Assembly (NCBI RefSeq): GCF_011753055.1
Contig: NZ_VWWJ01000003.1
Coordinates: 248,001-312,000, forward strand
Reading direction: 5' to 3'
Origin: Burkholderia sp. Ax-1719
GTDB lineage: Bacteria; Pseudomonadota; Gammaproteobacteria; Burkholderiales; Burkholderiaceae
DNA length: 64,000 nucleotides
Notes under the pieces: model-generated
Seen by the model: only the letters and a program-made list of their open reading frames with translations
The model's database searches: none
What the model was told of the DNA's origin: nothing
Translations under genes and position numbers: made by a program
Part shown: positions 19,726 through 27,968 of the stretch, piece by piece
Layout: each line of letters opens with the position of its first letter
Numbering within the stretch: position 1 is the stretch's first letter

Positions 19726-19729
19726 GTAT
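19705..19729 (-). promoter_or_regulatory. IscR type 1 box, promoter-distal
   Basis: On the minus strand the 25-bp site begins ATACTTGACTA and ends CTAGTCATGTAT, a near-perfect dyad and a very good fit to the E. coli type 1 IscR site. It covers the -35 box. Its centre is 27 bp from that of the proximal box, so two dimers could bind side by side. Confidence 0.82.
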
Positions 19730-19825
19730 CCGCGCCGCGATGCGGGTTATTACGCGTCTGACGAAAAGGGAAAACGACGCAAAAGAACCATCAGGGTGCG
19801 CCGTCACGTTCACTTCACGACCGCT

Positions 19826-20308
19826 TCAGTCCATCAGCTGCGGGCGCAGCGCCGCCAGCAACCCGCTGCAGGCGGCTTCACACTGATCCAGCACGGCTTC
19901 AAAACCTGCTTCGCCGCCAAAATAAGGGTCGGTTACTACACGTTCCGTCGCATTCGGCGCGAACTCCATCAGCAGCCGGATCTTGTCGCGCCCGGACGCC
20001 GGAGCGACCTGCTGGAGCGCGGTCACGTTGGCGTCGTCCATCGCGACGATCAGATCGAATGCGTCGAAGTCCCGAGCGGAGATCTGACGGGCGCGAAGCA
20101 CCGCGAGTTCGTAACCACGCTTGCTGCCCGCACGCTGCGCGCGTTCATCGGGCGCTTCGCCGATATGCCAGTTGCCCGTGCCCGCCGAATCGACGCTCAC
20201 GCGGCCCGCCAGCCCGGCGTCGTCGACAAGCTGCCGCATCACGGCCTCAGCCGTAGGCGAGCGACAGATGTTGCCGAGACACACGAAACAGACGGAAACC
20301 TTTTTCAT
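19826..20308 (-). CDS. low-molecular-weight protein tyrosine phosphatase
   Basis: Cytoplasmic phosphotyrosine phosphatase of 160 residues. The P-loop CLGNICRSPTA (Cys10 nucleophile, Arg16) lies at the N-terminus and the general-acid loop appears as VTDPYFGGEAGFE. No exopolysaccharide or tyrosine-kinase genes adjoin it, so its substrate is unknown; a housekeeping role upstream of isc is common in Burkholderiaceae. Start ATG 20308 (MKKVSVCFVCLGN) is the family start. It is separated from iscR by the iscR promoter region. Confidence 0.93.
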   Translation of the reverse strand: MKKVSVCFVCLGNICRSPTAEAVMRQLVDDAGLAGRVSVDSAGTGNWHIGEAPDERAQRAGSKRGYELAVLRARQISARDFDAFDLIVAMDDANVTALQQVAPASGRDKIRLLMEFAPNATERVVTDPYFGGEAGFEAVLDQCEAACSGLLAALRPQLMD

Positions 20309-20399
20309 CACCAAAAACCGGGGATTGGGCGAGCGGCGAGTCCGCAATTATACAAAGCGCACGATTTGCGCGCTTGGCATGACTCGACGCCGGGCATCG

Positions 20400-20636
20400 T
20401 CAAATTGCGCTCGTCTGCGGCAGGGGCGTTGCGCTACGCAGCGCCTTGACCGGCGCTTTCATTTCGGCGCTATCGTCAACCAGACCATATGACACGGCGC
20501 GCGCCAGTTCGGCGCTCACCTGGTCGGCGGCGAGGGGAAACTGCTGCTCGGCGGTATTCCACGCATGCATCCATGCGATTGCGGCAAGGGGCACGATCAG
20601 TGCCAGCGGCCAATACACCACTATTTTCTTTTTCAT
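20400..20636 (-). CDS. small single-pass membrane protein, hypothetical
   Basis: A 78-residue protein not recognised by family. It has a basic start (MKKKIVVY), one hydrophobic segment (WPLALIVPLAAIAWMHAW) that could be a signal anchor, and a mostly soluble C-terminal part of about 50 residues with no cysteines. The frame opens further upstream, but MKKK is the natural start. It lies between lutB and the phosphatase on the same strand. Coding status is likely but unproven. Confidence 0.55.
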   Translation of the reverse strand: MKKKIVVYWPLALIVPLAAIAWMHAWNTAEQQFPLAADQVSAELARAVSYGLVDDSAEMKAPVKALRSATPLPQTSAI

Positions 20637-20815
20637 GATGCGACTCTCTATCGACTGTGGGGCGATGAGTTTGGGACGCACTATCGCCAGTCGAAATGAT
20701 ATAGAGGATCGCAATCAGGAAAAACCCGGGAAAGTCGAACACACTGTTGTCACAGATTAAACAGTGGCTCCAACGGGGTTGACGACGCCTGCGCGGAGGC
20801 GTCGCTTCGGGTCGA

Positions 20816-22258
20816 TCAAGACGGCTTGCGCTTTTGAACGTTGTTGGCGTCCAGATGGGTGTGGCGCGCGGCGTAGAGCTCACGGAAGGTTCGGCCAACG
20901 GGCGCGGGCATATCGCGCCCATCGGTCCAGCCGCGCGCGAACGGCATCTTGCGGATCAGCCGCCCCGAGCCACCCATGCGCTCCAGTACGCGCACGCCGA
21001 GTTTAGTGAGCAGCGCGTACGCCGTGGGATGCAGCACCAGCCAGCCCCACGCAGCGAGCGCCGCGCGTTCGCGCCACGGGCGCAGGCGGCGCTCCGTCTG
21101 CTTTTCGCGCAATTTGCGCAGCAGGTCGGAAAGCGGAATGCCCACCGGGCACACGCTATTGCACTCGCCACACAGCGTGGCCGCCTGCGGCAGGTCGAGC
21201 GCCTTGTCGATACCGACGTAGCTTGGCGTGAGGACGGAACCCATCGGCCCGGGATAGACCCAGCCGTACGCGTGACCGCCCACCTTCTGATAGACCGGGC
21301 AGTGGTTCATGCACGCGCCGCAGCGTATACAGCGCAGCATCTCCTGGAACTCGCCGCCAATCAGACCGGTGCGCCCGCCATCGACGAGCACGACGTACAT
21401 ATGCTCGGGGCCGTCCTGGTCGCCTGCACCGCGCGGGCCGGTGAGCATCGAGAAATAGTTCGAAGTGGCCTGCCCCGTTGCCGAGCGCGGCAGCAGGCGC
21501 ATGGCCGTGGCGAGGTCTTCGAGCGTCGGCAGGACTTTTTCGATTCCGGTGACGGCCACATGCACACGCGGCATCACGGTACACATGCCTTCGTTGCCCT
21601 CGTTCGTGACCAGCACGACCGAGCCGGTTTCCGCGACGAGGAAATTGCCGCCCGTCACACCCATATCCGCCGACAGAAAATGGGGTCGCAATACTTCGCG
21701 CGCCTCGCGCGTCATGTCGGGAATCTCTGTCAGACGCGGCTTGTCATGAGTGCGGGCGAAGAGATCGGCGATCTCATCCTTATCCTTGTGAACGACGGGC
21801 GCGATGATGTGGCTAGGCGGCTCGTTGTTGTTGATCTGCAGGATGTACTCGCCCAGATCGGTTTCGATGGACTGCACGCCCATCTCCGCGAGCACGCTGT
21901 TGAGCTGCATCTCCTCGGACACCATCGACTTGGTCTTGATGACCTTCCGGACGTCGTGGCGGCGGGCAATGTCGGCCACGAGTTTTGCCGCGTCGCGCGC
22001 GGTTTCGGCAAACAGCACCGTCACGCCACGCCGGGTGGCTTCGGCCTCGAATTGCTCGATCCAGACGTCGAGATTCTCGAGCGCGCGATTGCGGCGCTCC
22101 TTGAGCGCGGCGCGCGTGGCCTCGAAGTCGATCGCCGTGATCGCCTCGGCGCGCGCGCTCACGAACTTGGTCGAGAGCTTCTTGAGGTTGTGCTGAAGAC
22201 GTTGGTCAGCCAGCTTCTGGCCGGCGCGCGCCTTGAACTGCATCGAGGTGACTTGCAT
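20816..22258 (-). CDS. lutB: LutB/YkgF-type iron-sulfur protein (L-lactate utilisation)
   Basis: Iron-sulfur subunit of the LutABC-type L-lactate oxidation complex. The 480-residue protein has an N-terminal LUD domain (residues about 70-300, with GNEGMCTVMPRVHVAVTG) and two [4Fe-4S] ferredoxin motifs, CIRCGACMNHCPVYQ (Cys310-320) and CGECNSVCPVG. A C-terminal DUF3390-like tail follows. It lies 45 bases downstream of lutA. No LutC gene follows; the next gene is a small membrane protein. Confidence 0.9.
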   Translation of the reverse strand: MQVTSMQFKARAGQKLADQRLQHNLKKLSTKFVSARAEAITAIDFEATRAALKERRNRALENLDVWIEQFEAEATRRGVTVLFAETARDAAKLVADIARRHDVRKVIKTKSMVSEEMQLNSVLAEMGVQSIETDLGEYILQINNNEPPSHIIAPVVHKDKDEIADLFARTHDKPRLTEIPDMTREAREVLRPHFLSADMGVTGGNFLVAETGSVVLVTNEGNEGMCTVMPRVHVAVTGIEKVLPTLEDLATAMRLLPRSATGQATSNYFSMLTGPRGAGDQDGPEHMYVVLVDGGRTGLIGGEFQEMLRCIRCGACMNHCPVYQKVGGHAYGWVYPGPMGSVLTPSYVGIDKALDLPQAATLCGECNSVCPVGIPLSDLLRKLREKQTERRLRPWRERAALAAWGWLVLHPTAYALLTKLGVRVLERMGGSGRLIRKMPFARGWTDGRDMPAPVGRTFRELYAARHTHLDANNVQKRKPS

Positions 22259-22303
22259 GGCGGATGGGCTTGGGTTTCGTGGACGTTGGCTTGAACGAAG
22301 ACG

Positions 22304-23026
22304 TTAAACGTCCCCGGCGAGCACCTGCGCGATGTGCAGCACGCGCGTGCTGTGATCACCGGTACGGCGCAAGCGCCCTTCGATGTTCAGCATGCAGCCC
22401 AGGTCGCCAAGCACCACCGTGCCTGCCCCGCTCGCCTGCACGTTCATGCATTTTTCATCGGCGATGGCGGTGGAGATCGCGCCGTATTTGACCGCGAACG
22501 TGCCGCCAAACCCACAGCAATGCTCGCAGTCTTTCATCTCCTGGACCTGCACGCCGCGCTGCGCCAGAAGCTCGCGGGGCTGCGCCTTGACGCCCAGTTC
22601 GCGCAAGCCCGAGCAGGAATCGTGATACGTGACCGGCCCCCGAAATTCGCCTTCAGGCAACGTCACCTGCGCGACGTTGAGGAGGAAATCCGTGAGTTCG
22701 TACACGCGTTCGCGCAACTTGCCGTAACGCGCCATGAGTTCGGGATCGTCGCGGAACAGATCGCCGAAATGCACGCGGATCATGCCGCCGCACGAGCCCG
22801 ACGGCACCACCACGTAGTCGAACTGCTCGAATTCGCGCAGCGTCTTTTCCGCGAGATCGCGCGCCAGCGCGCGCTCGCCCGAGTTGTAGGCCGGCTGACC
22901 GCAGCAGGTTTGCGCGGGCGGCACGATCACTTCGTAGCCGGCCTCTTCCAGCAGCTTGAGCGTGGAAAAGCCGACTTCCGGACGCATCGTATCGATGAGA
23001 CAGGTGACGAACAGACCGACTCGCAT
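22304..23026 (-). CDS. lutA: LutA/YkgE-type iron-sulfur (CCG domain) protein
   Basis: Cysteine-rich (CCG) subunit of the lactate-oxidation complex, related to heterodisulfide reductase and glycolate oxidase GlcF-type electron carriers. The 240-residue protein has two CCG-type motifs, TCCGQPAYNSG and CCGFGGTFAVKYG, plus SGSCGG and HDSCSGLRELG. Start ATG 23026 has a strong AGGAGG; the longer frame upstream is not supported. It is divergent from an IclR regulator that probably controls it. Confidence 0.9.
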   Translation of the reverse strand: MRVGLFVTCLIDTMRPEVGFSTLKLLEEAGYEVIVPPAQTCCGQPAYNSGERALARDLAEKTLREFEQFDYVVVPSGSCGGMIRVHFGDLFRDDPELMARYGKLRERVYELTDFLLNVAQVTLPEGEFRGPVTYHDSCSGLRELGVKAQPRELLAQRGVQVQEMKDCEHCCGFGGTFAVKYGAISTAIADEKCMNVQASGAGTVVLGDLGCMLNIEGRLRRTGDHSTRVLHIAQVLAGDV

Positions 23027-23228
23027 GGGAAATCCTCCTGAAAACCGTCCCCGATTATCCGACGTTTCGCCTTCCCGACCAATGGCGGACTGACCCGGGC
23101 GGGGCTTGCCGCAATGCAACAACCGCTTTCCGCTAGACGCTTACTTTTTTCACAATACGAGATACAATGAATTTCTGCTTGCCGCACCCACCCCGCGTCA
23201 CACGAATCTGTATCCGGAATACGCCCCC

Positions 23229-24029
23229 ATGACCGACACCAATCCAGATCCGAAGACCTCGATTCAGGTGATCGAGCGCATGATGCGCCTCCTCGATGCG
23301 CTCGCCGCACATACCGACCCGGTCAGCCTGAAAGAACTTGCGCAGCGCACGGAACTGCATCCGTCCACCGCGCACCGCATCCTCAACGACATGGTGAGCT
23401 GCCGCCTGGTCGACCGCTCGGACCCCGGCACCTATCGCCTGGGCATGCGGCTGCTGGAACTTGGCAACCTTGTGAAGGCGCGCCTTTCGGTGCGCGACGC
23501 GGCGCTCTCGCCCATGCGTGAACTACACCGCCTTACGGGTCAAACGGTGAATCTCTCCGTACGCCAGGGCGACGAGATCGTGTATATCGAGCGCGCGTAT
23601 TCGGAGCGCTCGGGCATGCAGGTGGTGCGCGCCATTGGTGGTCGCGCGCCGCTGCATCTGACCTCCGTTGGCAAGCTCTTTCTGGCCGCCGACGAAGCAA
23701 CGCGCGTGCGTGCCTACGCCACACGTACCGGCCTGTCTGGCCATACGCGCAACAGCATTACCGATCTCAGCCGCCTTGAGCGCGAACTCGCGCACGTGCG
23801 CCAGGAGTCCTGCGCGCGCGATAACGAAGAGCTCGAACTGGGCGTGCGCTGTATCGCAGCGGGTATCTATGACGATACCGGCAAGCTGGTGGCAGGCCTC
23901 TCGCTCTCGGCTCCCGCGGACCGCCTGCAGGATTCGTGGCTGGGGCAACTGAGCAAGACCGCCCTCACGATTTCCGAATCGCTCGGCTATCACGCCGAAC
24001 CGGCTGAAGGTCACGTGCAGCCGGCCTGA
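23229..24029 (+). CDS. IclR family transcriptional regulator
   Basis: A 266-residue regulator with an N-terminal winged HTH (residues about 10-75: PVSLKELAQRTELHPSTAHRILNDM) and a C-terminal IclR effector-binding domain (GQTVNLSVRQGDEIVYIER, GGRAPLHLTSVGKLFLA). The effector is probably a small organic acid, with lactate suggested by the divergent lutAB. The 202-bp intergenic region must hold both promoters. Start ATG 23229 is the family start; the longer frame runs through the promoter region. Confidence 0.9.
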   Translation: MTDTNPDPKTSIQVIERMMRLLDALAAHTDPVSLKELAQRTELHPSTAHRILNDMVSCRLVDRSDPGTYRLGMRLLELGNLVKARLSVRDAALSPMRELHRLTGQTVNLSVRQGDEIVYIERAYSERSGMQVVRAIGGRAPLHLTSVGKLFLAADEATRVRAYATRTGLSGHTRNSITDLSRLERELAHVRQESCARDNEELELGVRCIAAGIYDDTGKLVAGLSLSAPADRLQDSWLGQLSKTALTISESLGYHAEPAEGHVQPA

Positions 24030-24089
24030 AGCGTTTTGCACCAACCTCGCGCCAACCTCGCGTCACGCCGCAGTCAACCTCAAGCCCCC

Positions 24090-24614
24090 TCAAGTAACCA
24101 GCTCCGCCAACTGACGCTTGACGCGCGCATCGACCTCGCGCGCGTCTTTCGCCAGATTGACCTGCTTCGCGGTGCAAGCCGTATCGAGTAAAGCCGTGTC
24201 GATGCTGTAGCCCTCGCGCGCACTCAGCCACGTGAGGATATCGCCGAGATGCCAGAGCGACGGGCTACCCTCATGCACCGGCTGCGGGAAATCGGCAAAG
24301 TGCGCGAGCATCAGCTTGCGCATGTTCTGCCGCGACATGCCGGTCAGATCCGCCACGTCAGTCAACCCAACGAAATCCGGCGCCGCTTCAACGAGGCGCG
24401 CCGACGGCACCGCCTCCTTTACATTCTGCAACGCTGTGTAGATCGCGGCCCACGCGCTTTCGCTTTCACGCGCGAATGCCAGTGCGATGCGCCCCGGCAT
24501 CCCTACGCCGATGGTTGCGTCGTCGCAGCCGGCCTGCGCAAGCCGCTCGATCAGTTGTTCCTCGTCGCAGTCGTCAGGTGCAAGTTGATACTTGAGCGTG
24601 AATACGTAATTCAT
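24090..24614 (-). CDS. HTH (AlpA/MerR-like) protein, putative antitoxin/autorepressor
   Basis: A 174-residue protein not firmly recognised. Residues 1-75 look like a small alpha/beta domain (MNYVFTLKYQLAPDDC, GVGMPGRIALAFARE). Residues about 84-130 carry an HTH of AlpA/MerR type (GLTDVADLTGMSRQNMRKL) followed by a wing-like FPQPVHEGSPSLWHLGDIL. The C-terminal 40 residues look helical. Its ATG overlaps the stop of the upstream gene in ATGA, so the two are translationally coupled, with the order small protein then DNA-binding protein, as in hicAB. I infer that it represses its own promoter at the palindrome 24935-24952 and neutralises its partner. Confidence 0.65.
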   Translation of the reverse strand: MNYVFTLKYQLAPDDCDEEQLIERLAQAGCDDATIGVGMPGRIALAFARESESAWAAIYTALQNVKEAVPSARLVEAAPDFVGLTDVADLTGMSRQNMRKLMLAHFADFPQPVHEGSPSLWHLGDILTWLSAREGYSIDTALLDTACTAKQVNLAKDAREVDARVKRQLAELVT

Positions 24615-24904
24615 GTGTCACTCCTGCTGTATTGCGGCTGTGGTGCGGCCGGCGTAGTGATGCGCGACGCCGTGCAGTTGTCGACCACGCGCGTCAACAG
24701 ATGCGCGTGATTGCCTGCATTGCGCGGGGTGCTCCAGATGCTCGTGATACAGAATTCCCCGCACCGGCAATCGGTCTGGTTCGCCGGACAGTACATCCTT
24801 CCCCATGCATGTCCGTGACCTTTACCTGGTCGTACTAACCAACCTTTGGATTCGGCGTAAATCAGCGCAGCCTCGATCTCTTTCTTTGAATGCGATCGTC
24901 TCAT
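24611..24904 (-). CDS. Cys-rich HicA-like small protein, putative toxin
   Basis: A 97-residue basic protein. Residues 10-38 (EIEAALIYAESKGWLVRPGK, then GHGHAWG) resemble the HicA beta-alpha-beta core, with a His pair at 30/32 where HicA has its catalytic GxHH. WSTPRNAGNHAH then recalls the HicA C-terminal part. A cysteine cluster at 39, 46, 48 and 52 suggests a zinc knuckle not found in ordinary HicA. The C-terminal 20 residues are low complexity. Start ATG 24904 lies only ten bases from a consensus -10, so the mRNA is nearly leaderless. The HicA relation is by eye only. Confidence 0.6.
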   Translation of the reverse strand: MRRSHSKKEIEAALIYAESKGWLVRPGKGHGHAWGRMYCPANQTDCRCGEFCITSIWSTPRNAGNHAHLLTRVVDNCTASRITTPAAPQPQYSRSDT

Positions 24905-24914
24905 TGGCAAACCC

Positions 24915-24943
24915 AGTGTATGCGTCGCCCCATAGGTTGTCAA
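24915..24943 (-). promoter_or_regulatory. sigma-70 promoter of the putative toxin-antitoxin pair
   Basis: On the minus strand: -35 TTGACA (24943-24938), exactly 17 bp, -10 TACACT (24920-24915). The start codon at 24904 is ten bases beyond the -10, leaving a 5' leader of only a few bases. Confidence 0.75.
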
Positions 24944-24952
24944 TTGACAACC
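24935..24952. promoter_or_regulatory. perfect 18-bp palindromic operator
   Basis: GGTTGTCAATTGACAACC is a perfect inverted repeat that includes the -35 hexamer of the module's promoter. Its place and symmetry fit an autorepressor site for the HTH protein encoded at 24090-24614. Confidence 0.7.
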
Positions 24953-25094
24953 ATCAAACCGCGATTGAGTTCTGGGCGAACGATTCGCGGCACCCGGTCG
25001 GGCGTCGCGTAGCAAACCACTGGAAAGTCTGCCGATACGATCACGCTTCAAACAGCTAGCCGAATGGCCAGGCAGCCGCACTTTTCGACCGCGG

Positions 25095-25125
25095 AAAAAC
25101 AAACGCCCCGCAAGAGCGGGGCGTT
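25095..25125 (-). terminator. terminator of the PBP7-type peptidase gene
   Basis: A 10-bp stem AACGCCCCGC with GCGGGGCGTT around a four-base loop is followed on the minus strand by TGTTTTTCC. It lies about 40 bases after the stop. Confidence 0.85.
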
Positions 25126-25163
25126 CGAAAACCAGATAATGACGGCTGGCGCGGCCGGGTGGA

Positions 25164-26339
25164 TCAGGTGCCTGCGCCGCCCGCGTCCGCGCTCGTAATG
25201 TGCGGCTGCTGGTCTGCGCCGCCGTTGTCGAGCCACGTGCGCACACGGGTCGCATCGGCGAAGCGCGAGTATTTGCCACTCGAATCCAGCAGCACCATGA
25301 TGACCGGACGGCCATGGATGGTCGACTGCATGACGAGGCATTCGCCCGCTTCGTTGATGAAGCCGGTCTTTTGCAGGCCGATGTCCCACGACGAATTGCG
25401 CACCAGCGCATTCGTGCTGTTGTAGGCGAGCGTGCGCTTGCCGGTGTACACGTCGTAGCTATGATCGGTCGAGAACTGGCGGATCATCGGGTACTGGTAC
25501 GCCGCATTCACCATCTTCACGAGATCGCGCGCGGTCGACACGTTATGGCTCGTCAGACCCGTCGAATTCTCGAAGTGCGTATCGCTCATGCCGAGCTGCT
25601 TGGCCTTCGCGTTCATCGCCGCGATAAAGGCCGGACGACCGCCCGGGTAGTAACGCGAGAGCGCGGCGGCAGCACGGTTTTCCGATGCCATCAACGCGAT
25701 GTGCAGCATGTCTTCACGCGAGAGCACCGAGCCGACCGACAGGCGCGAGCCCGTGTTCTTCTCGTAGTCGCGGTCTTCGTCGGTGACTTCGATCTGCTCG
25801 GTGAGCGGCGCCTTCGAGTCGAGCACGACCATCGCGGTCATGAGTTTCGAGATCGAGGCGATCGGCACCACGGCATGCGAATTTTTATCGAAGAGCGGTT
25901 CGAGCGAGTTCTGGTCGACCACATAGGCCACGCCCGAGCGCAGCATCAGCGAATCCGGCGTCTCGTGCAGGCCGAACGCCTGACCGACGGTCGGCTGACG
26001 CGGCTCGAACGCGACACGGCGCACGGCCGTGTGGTGACGGCCATTCATCGTGTAGCTGACGCGGCGTTTTTTCGCCGTCGGACGCGCATCGTCGTCCTTT
26101 GCCGCGACGGTACGGGTGGCACCCGCCTTCTTCGCGACCTTCGCAGGCGCGGCGTCGACTTTCTTGGTGGCCTTCTTGGCCTTCGCCGTTTTAGCGGCGG
26201 CAGTGTTCTGCGACGCAGCAAAAGCGCCTTCGGGCGCTAGCAGCGTCGCACTGATGGCCACGGAAACAGCCACCGACAGCGCGGTGCTGACAACCGATGA
26301 GGGCACCAGTTTGAACGACAGGAGCTTGTCGGATTTCAT
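25164..26339 (-). CDS. pbpG: D-alanyl-D-alanine endopeptidase / PBP7-type serine peptidase
   Basis: Periplasmic S11 serine peptidase that cleaves peptidoglycan cross-links. The 391-residue protein has an N-terminal signal region (residues about 10-38, ending APEGAFA) and a Lys/Ala-rich linker of about 60 residues. The catalytic domain has SISK (nucleophile serine and lysine), SEN (second motif) and KTG (third motif) in order. The linker is longer and more basic than in E. coli PBP7 and could hold the enzyme to the cell wall. Start ATG 26339 gives a proper signal peptide; the upstream extension does not. Its own promoter and terminator mark a single-gene unit. Confidence 0.92.
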   Translation of the reverse strand: MKSDKLLSFKLVPSSVVSTALSVAVSVAISATLLAPEGAFAASQNTAAAKTAKAKKATKKVDAAPAKVAKKAGATRTVAAKDDDARPTAKKRRVSYTMNGRHHTAVRRVAFEPRQPTVGQAFGLHETPDSLMLRSGVAYVVDQNSLEPLFDKNSHAVVPIASISKLMTAMVVLDSKAPLTEQIEVTDEDRDYEKNTGSRLSVGSVLSREDMLHIALMASENRAAAALSRYYPGGRPAFIAAMNAKAKQLGMSDTHFENSTGLTSHNVSTARDLVKMVNAAYQYPMIRQFSTDHSYDVYTGKRTLAYNSTNALVRNSSWDIGLQKTGFINEAGECLVMQSTIHGRPVIMVLLDSSGKYSRFADATRVRTWLDNGGADQQPHITSADAGGAGT

Positions 26340-26374
26340 TGGTGTTCTGGATGAAGCGGCGGGATCGTTCGCCA

Positions 26375-26403
26375 AGTGTAGTAAAACCACGAAAAATTCG
26401 CAA
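26375..26403 (-). promoter_or_regulatory. candidate promoter of pbpG
   Basis: On the minus strand: -35 TTGCGA (26403-26398), 17-bp spacer, -10 TACACT (26380-26375), about 35 bases before the start codon. Confidence 0.55.
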
Positions 26404-26970
26404 ATTGAAGCACTTATGGCTACTCCTTAAACCGAAATCTGGTTTCTGATTGAGCAGACCAATGTACTTCACGCATTCGATGGAGTCAGACAATCGACCG
26501 GACGGCCCCACCCTGCCGCGCCATGTGCCAACAACTGACAGACAACGTTTGCTGCCTGCGCTGATGTTGCCTACACATTAACGGCGCGCGTCATGGATAA
26601 CTTTATGTGGGATAAATACCGAGGTCTTGCTCTGACATCCGTGCCGCCGAACTGCGCGACGCGCGGTTCGACTGCAATAACGCCTTAACGTTCCATGTAG
26701 GAATCCGGTGGACGCACCTCAGTGCATTCCCTGATAGACCTGCATCGGAACCGCCCGGCACATGCAAAATAACGCCACATTGCGCCGTCAGACTCAATCT
26801 TGCCAGAACCAGCGCGCATATGCGCATCCTTATCAGGCAAGGGATCGCGGAAATCCGTCGATGGACGCTATGCCGCAGCTCAGCGCAAATAGTCTTCGCA
26901 CCCCCATGCCCCTCGCATAAGTGTTTGTTTAACAATACTTTAATGAGATTGTGCGCCGCATCAAAAGTCC

Positions 26971-26998
26971 TTGACATTCGTTTCAGCCGACCTAAAAT
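26971..26998 (+). promoter_or_regulatory. candidate promoter of the phasin gene
   Basis: TTGACA (26971-26976), 16-bp spacer, TAAAAT (26993-26998). Predicted 5' leader of about 100 bases before the phasin ATG. Confidence 0.65.
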
Positions 26999-27105
26999 CA
27001 GGTTCAATGTTGCGACGCACAAAGCGTCGGGCAGATCACCAGCGTCTTGCCACTTACTCCAGGCGACCCACCCTACGAGGCCGCCAACCATCCAGGAGCG
27101 TAAAC

Positions 27106-27687
27106 ATGAGTCTGCTGACCCCTGAGCAATTCGTCGCCGCACACAAAGCCAACCTCGAAACCCTGTTCGGTCTGACCGGCAAGGCTTTCGAAGGCGTGGA
27201 AAAGCTCGTCGAATTGAACCTTCAGGCCGTTCGCTCGAATCTGGCGGAATCGCAGGAACAGGCGCAGCGTGCACTGTCGGCGAAGGATGCGCAGGAATTC
27301 TTCGCGCTGCAGTCGAGCTACGCCCAGCCGCTCGCCGAAAAGGTCCTCTCGTACGGCCGCCACGTTTATGAAATCGCTTCGGCTACGCAAGCCGAATTCG
27401 CGAAGGTTGCCGAAGCCCACTACCAGGAACAGAACCTCAAGGTGCAATCGCTCGTCGACAACGTCGCGAAGAACGCACCGGCCGGTTCGGAAACCGCTGT
27501 CGCCGTGATCAAGTCGGCCATCAACGCCGCCAACACCACGTACGAAACGGTTCACAAGGCCACGAAGCAAGCCGTCGAAATGGCCGAAAGCAACTTCAAC
27601 GCCGCTACGGCCGCTGCCAGCAAGGCTGCTGCCCAGGCATCGCGTTCGGCCTCGGCTGCCGCTGCTGCCGCCAAGAAGCCGGCCTGA
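27106..27687 (+). CDS. phaP: phasin family protein (PHA granule-associated)
   Basis: Amphipathic helical protein that coats polyhydroxyalkanoate granules and controls their number and size. The 193-residue protein starts [20 protein letters not shown], the family N-terminus, and contains the phasin_2 region ([33 protein letters not shown]). It ends in an Ala/Lys-rich tail ([13 protein letters not shown]). Start ATG 27106 has AGGAG at the right distance; the longer upstream frame has none. Terminator shared with lpdA downstream. Indicates that the organism stores PHB. Confidence 0.93.
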   Translation: MSLLTPEQFVAAHKANLETLFGLTGKAFEGVEKLVELNLQAVRSNLAESQEQAQRALSAKDAQEFFALQSSYAQPLAEKVLSYGRHVYEIASATQAEFAKVAEAHYQEQNLKVQSLVDNVAKNAPAGSETAVAVIKSAINAANTTYETVHKATKQAVEMAESNFNAATAAASKAAAQASRSASAAAAAAKKPA

Positions 27688-27896
27688 GTTTTCGGCTGTA
27701 AAGCATTGCGCTAAAGGGGCGCATCGCGAAGTTCCGGGCCTGCCTTGAACCTCGCCCGCGCCTCGCGCCGGATCTGACGCTCCGACATGCCGCCCGGCAT
27801 GTCGCTTGCCCGGTCGCCGGCGACCGGGAATCTTTTTTACGCTCCGGCGCCTCTCGCACTCTCCCGGTCCGCACGGCATACCGTGTGAACCAAAAG

Positions 27897-27931
27897 AAAA
27901 CGGCGCACTCCTCGCGGAGTGCGCCGTTTTT
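27897..27931. terminator. bidirectional terminator between phaP and lpdA
   Basis: A perfect stem AAAACGGCGCACTCC / GGAGTGCGCCGTTTT with a four-base loop; T-run on both strands. It lies between converging genes. Confidence 0.88.
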
Positions 27932-27968
27932 ACATTCACACGCGCCGCCGGAGCGGCGCGAGGCGAAT

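Larger units (their letters stand above)
26340..27105. other. 766-base intergenic region between pbpG and phaP
   Basis: It holds the pbpG promoter at its left end and the phaP promoter at its right end. Between about 26410 and 26960 I see no convincing gene. A long minus-strand frame there overlaps phaP antisense and has no family features. The base composition is visibly more AT-rich than that of the flanking genes. Confidence 0.5.

Noticed and set aside
20784..20804. GACGCCT/AGGCGTC hairpin after lutB as a terminator
   Set aside because: Short stem with no T-run, so not listed as a terminator.
24037..24085. Repeated CAACCTC motifs after the iclR gene
   Set aside because: Short, imperfect and irregularly spaced; not a CRISPR or a clear repeat.
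26603..27274. Possible 223-residue gene on the minus strand upstream of the phasin
   Set aside because: Overlaps the phasin start and promoter, no family resemblance, no ribosome-binding site seen.
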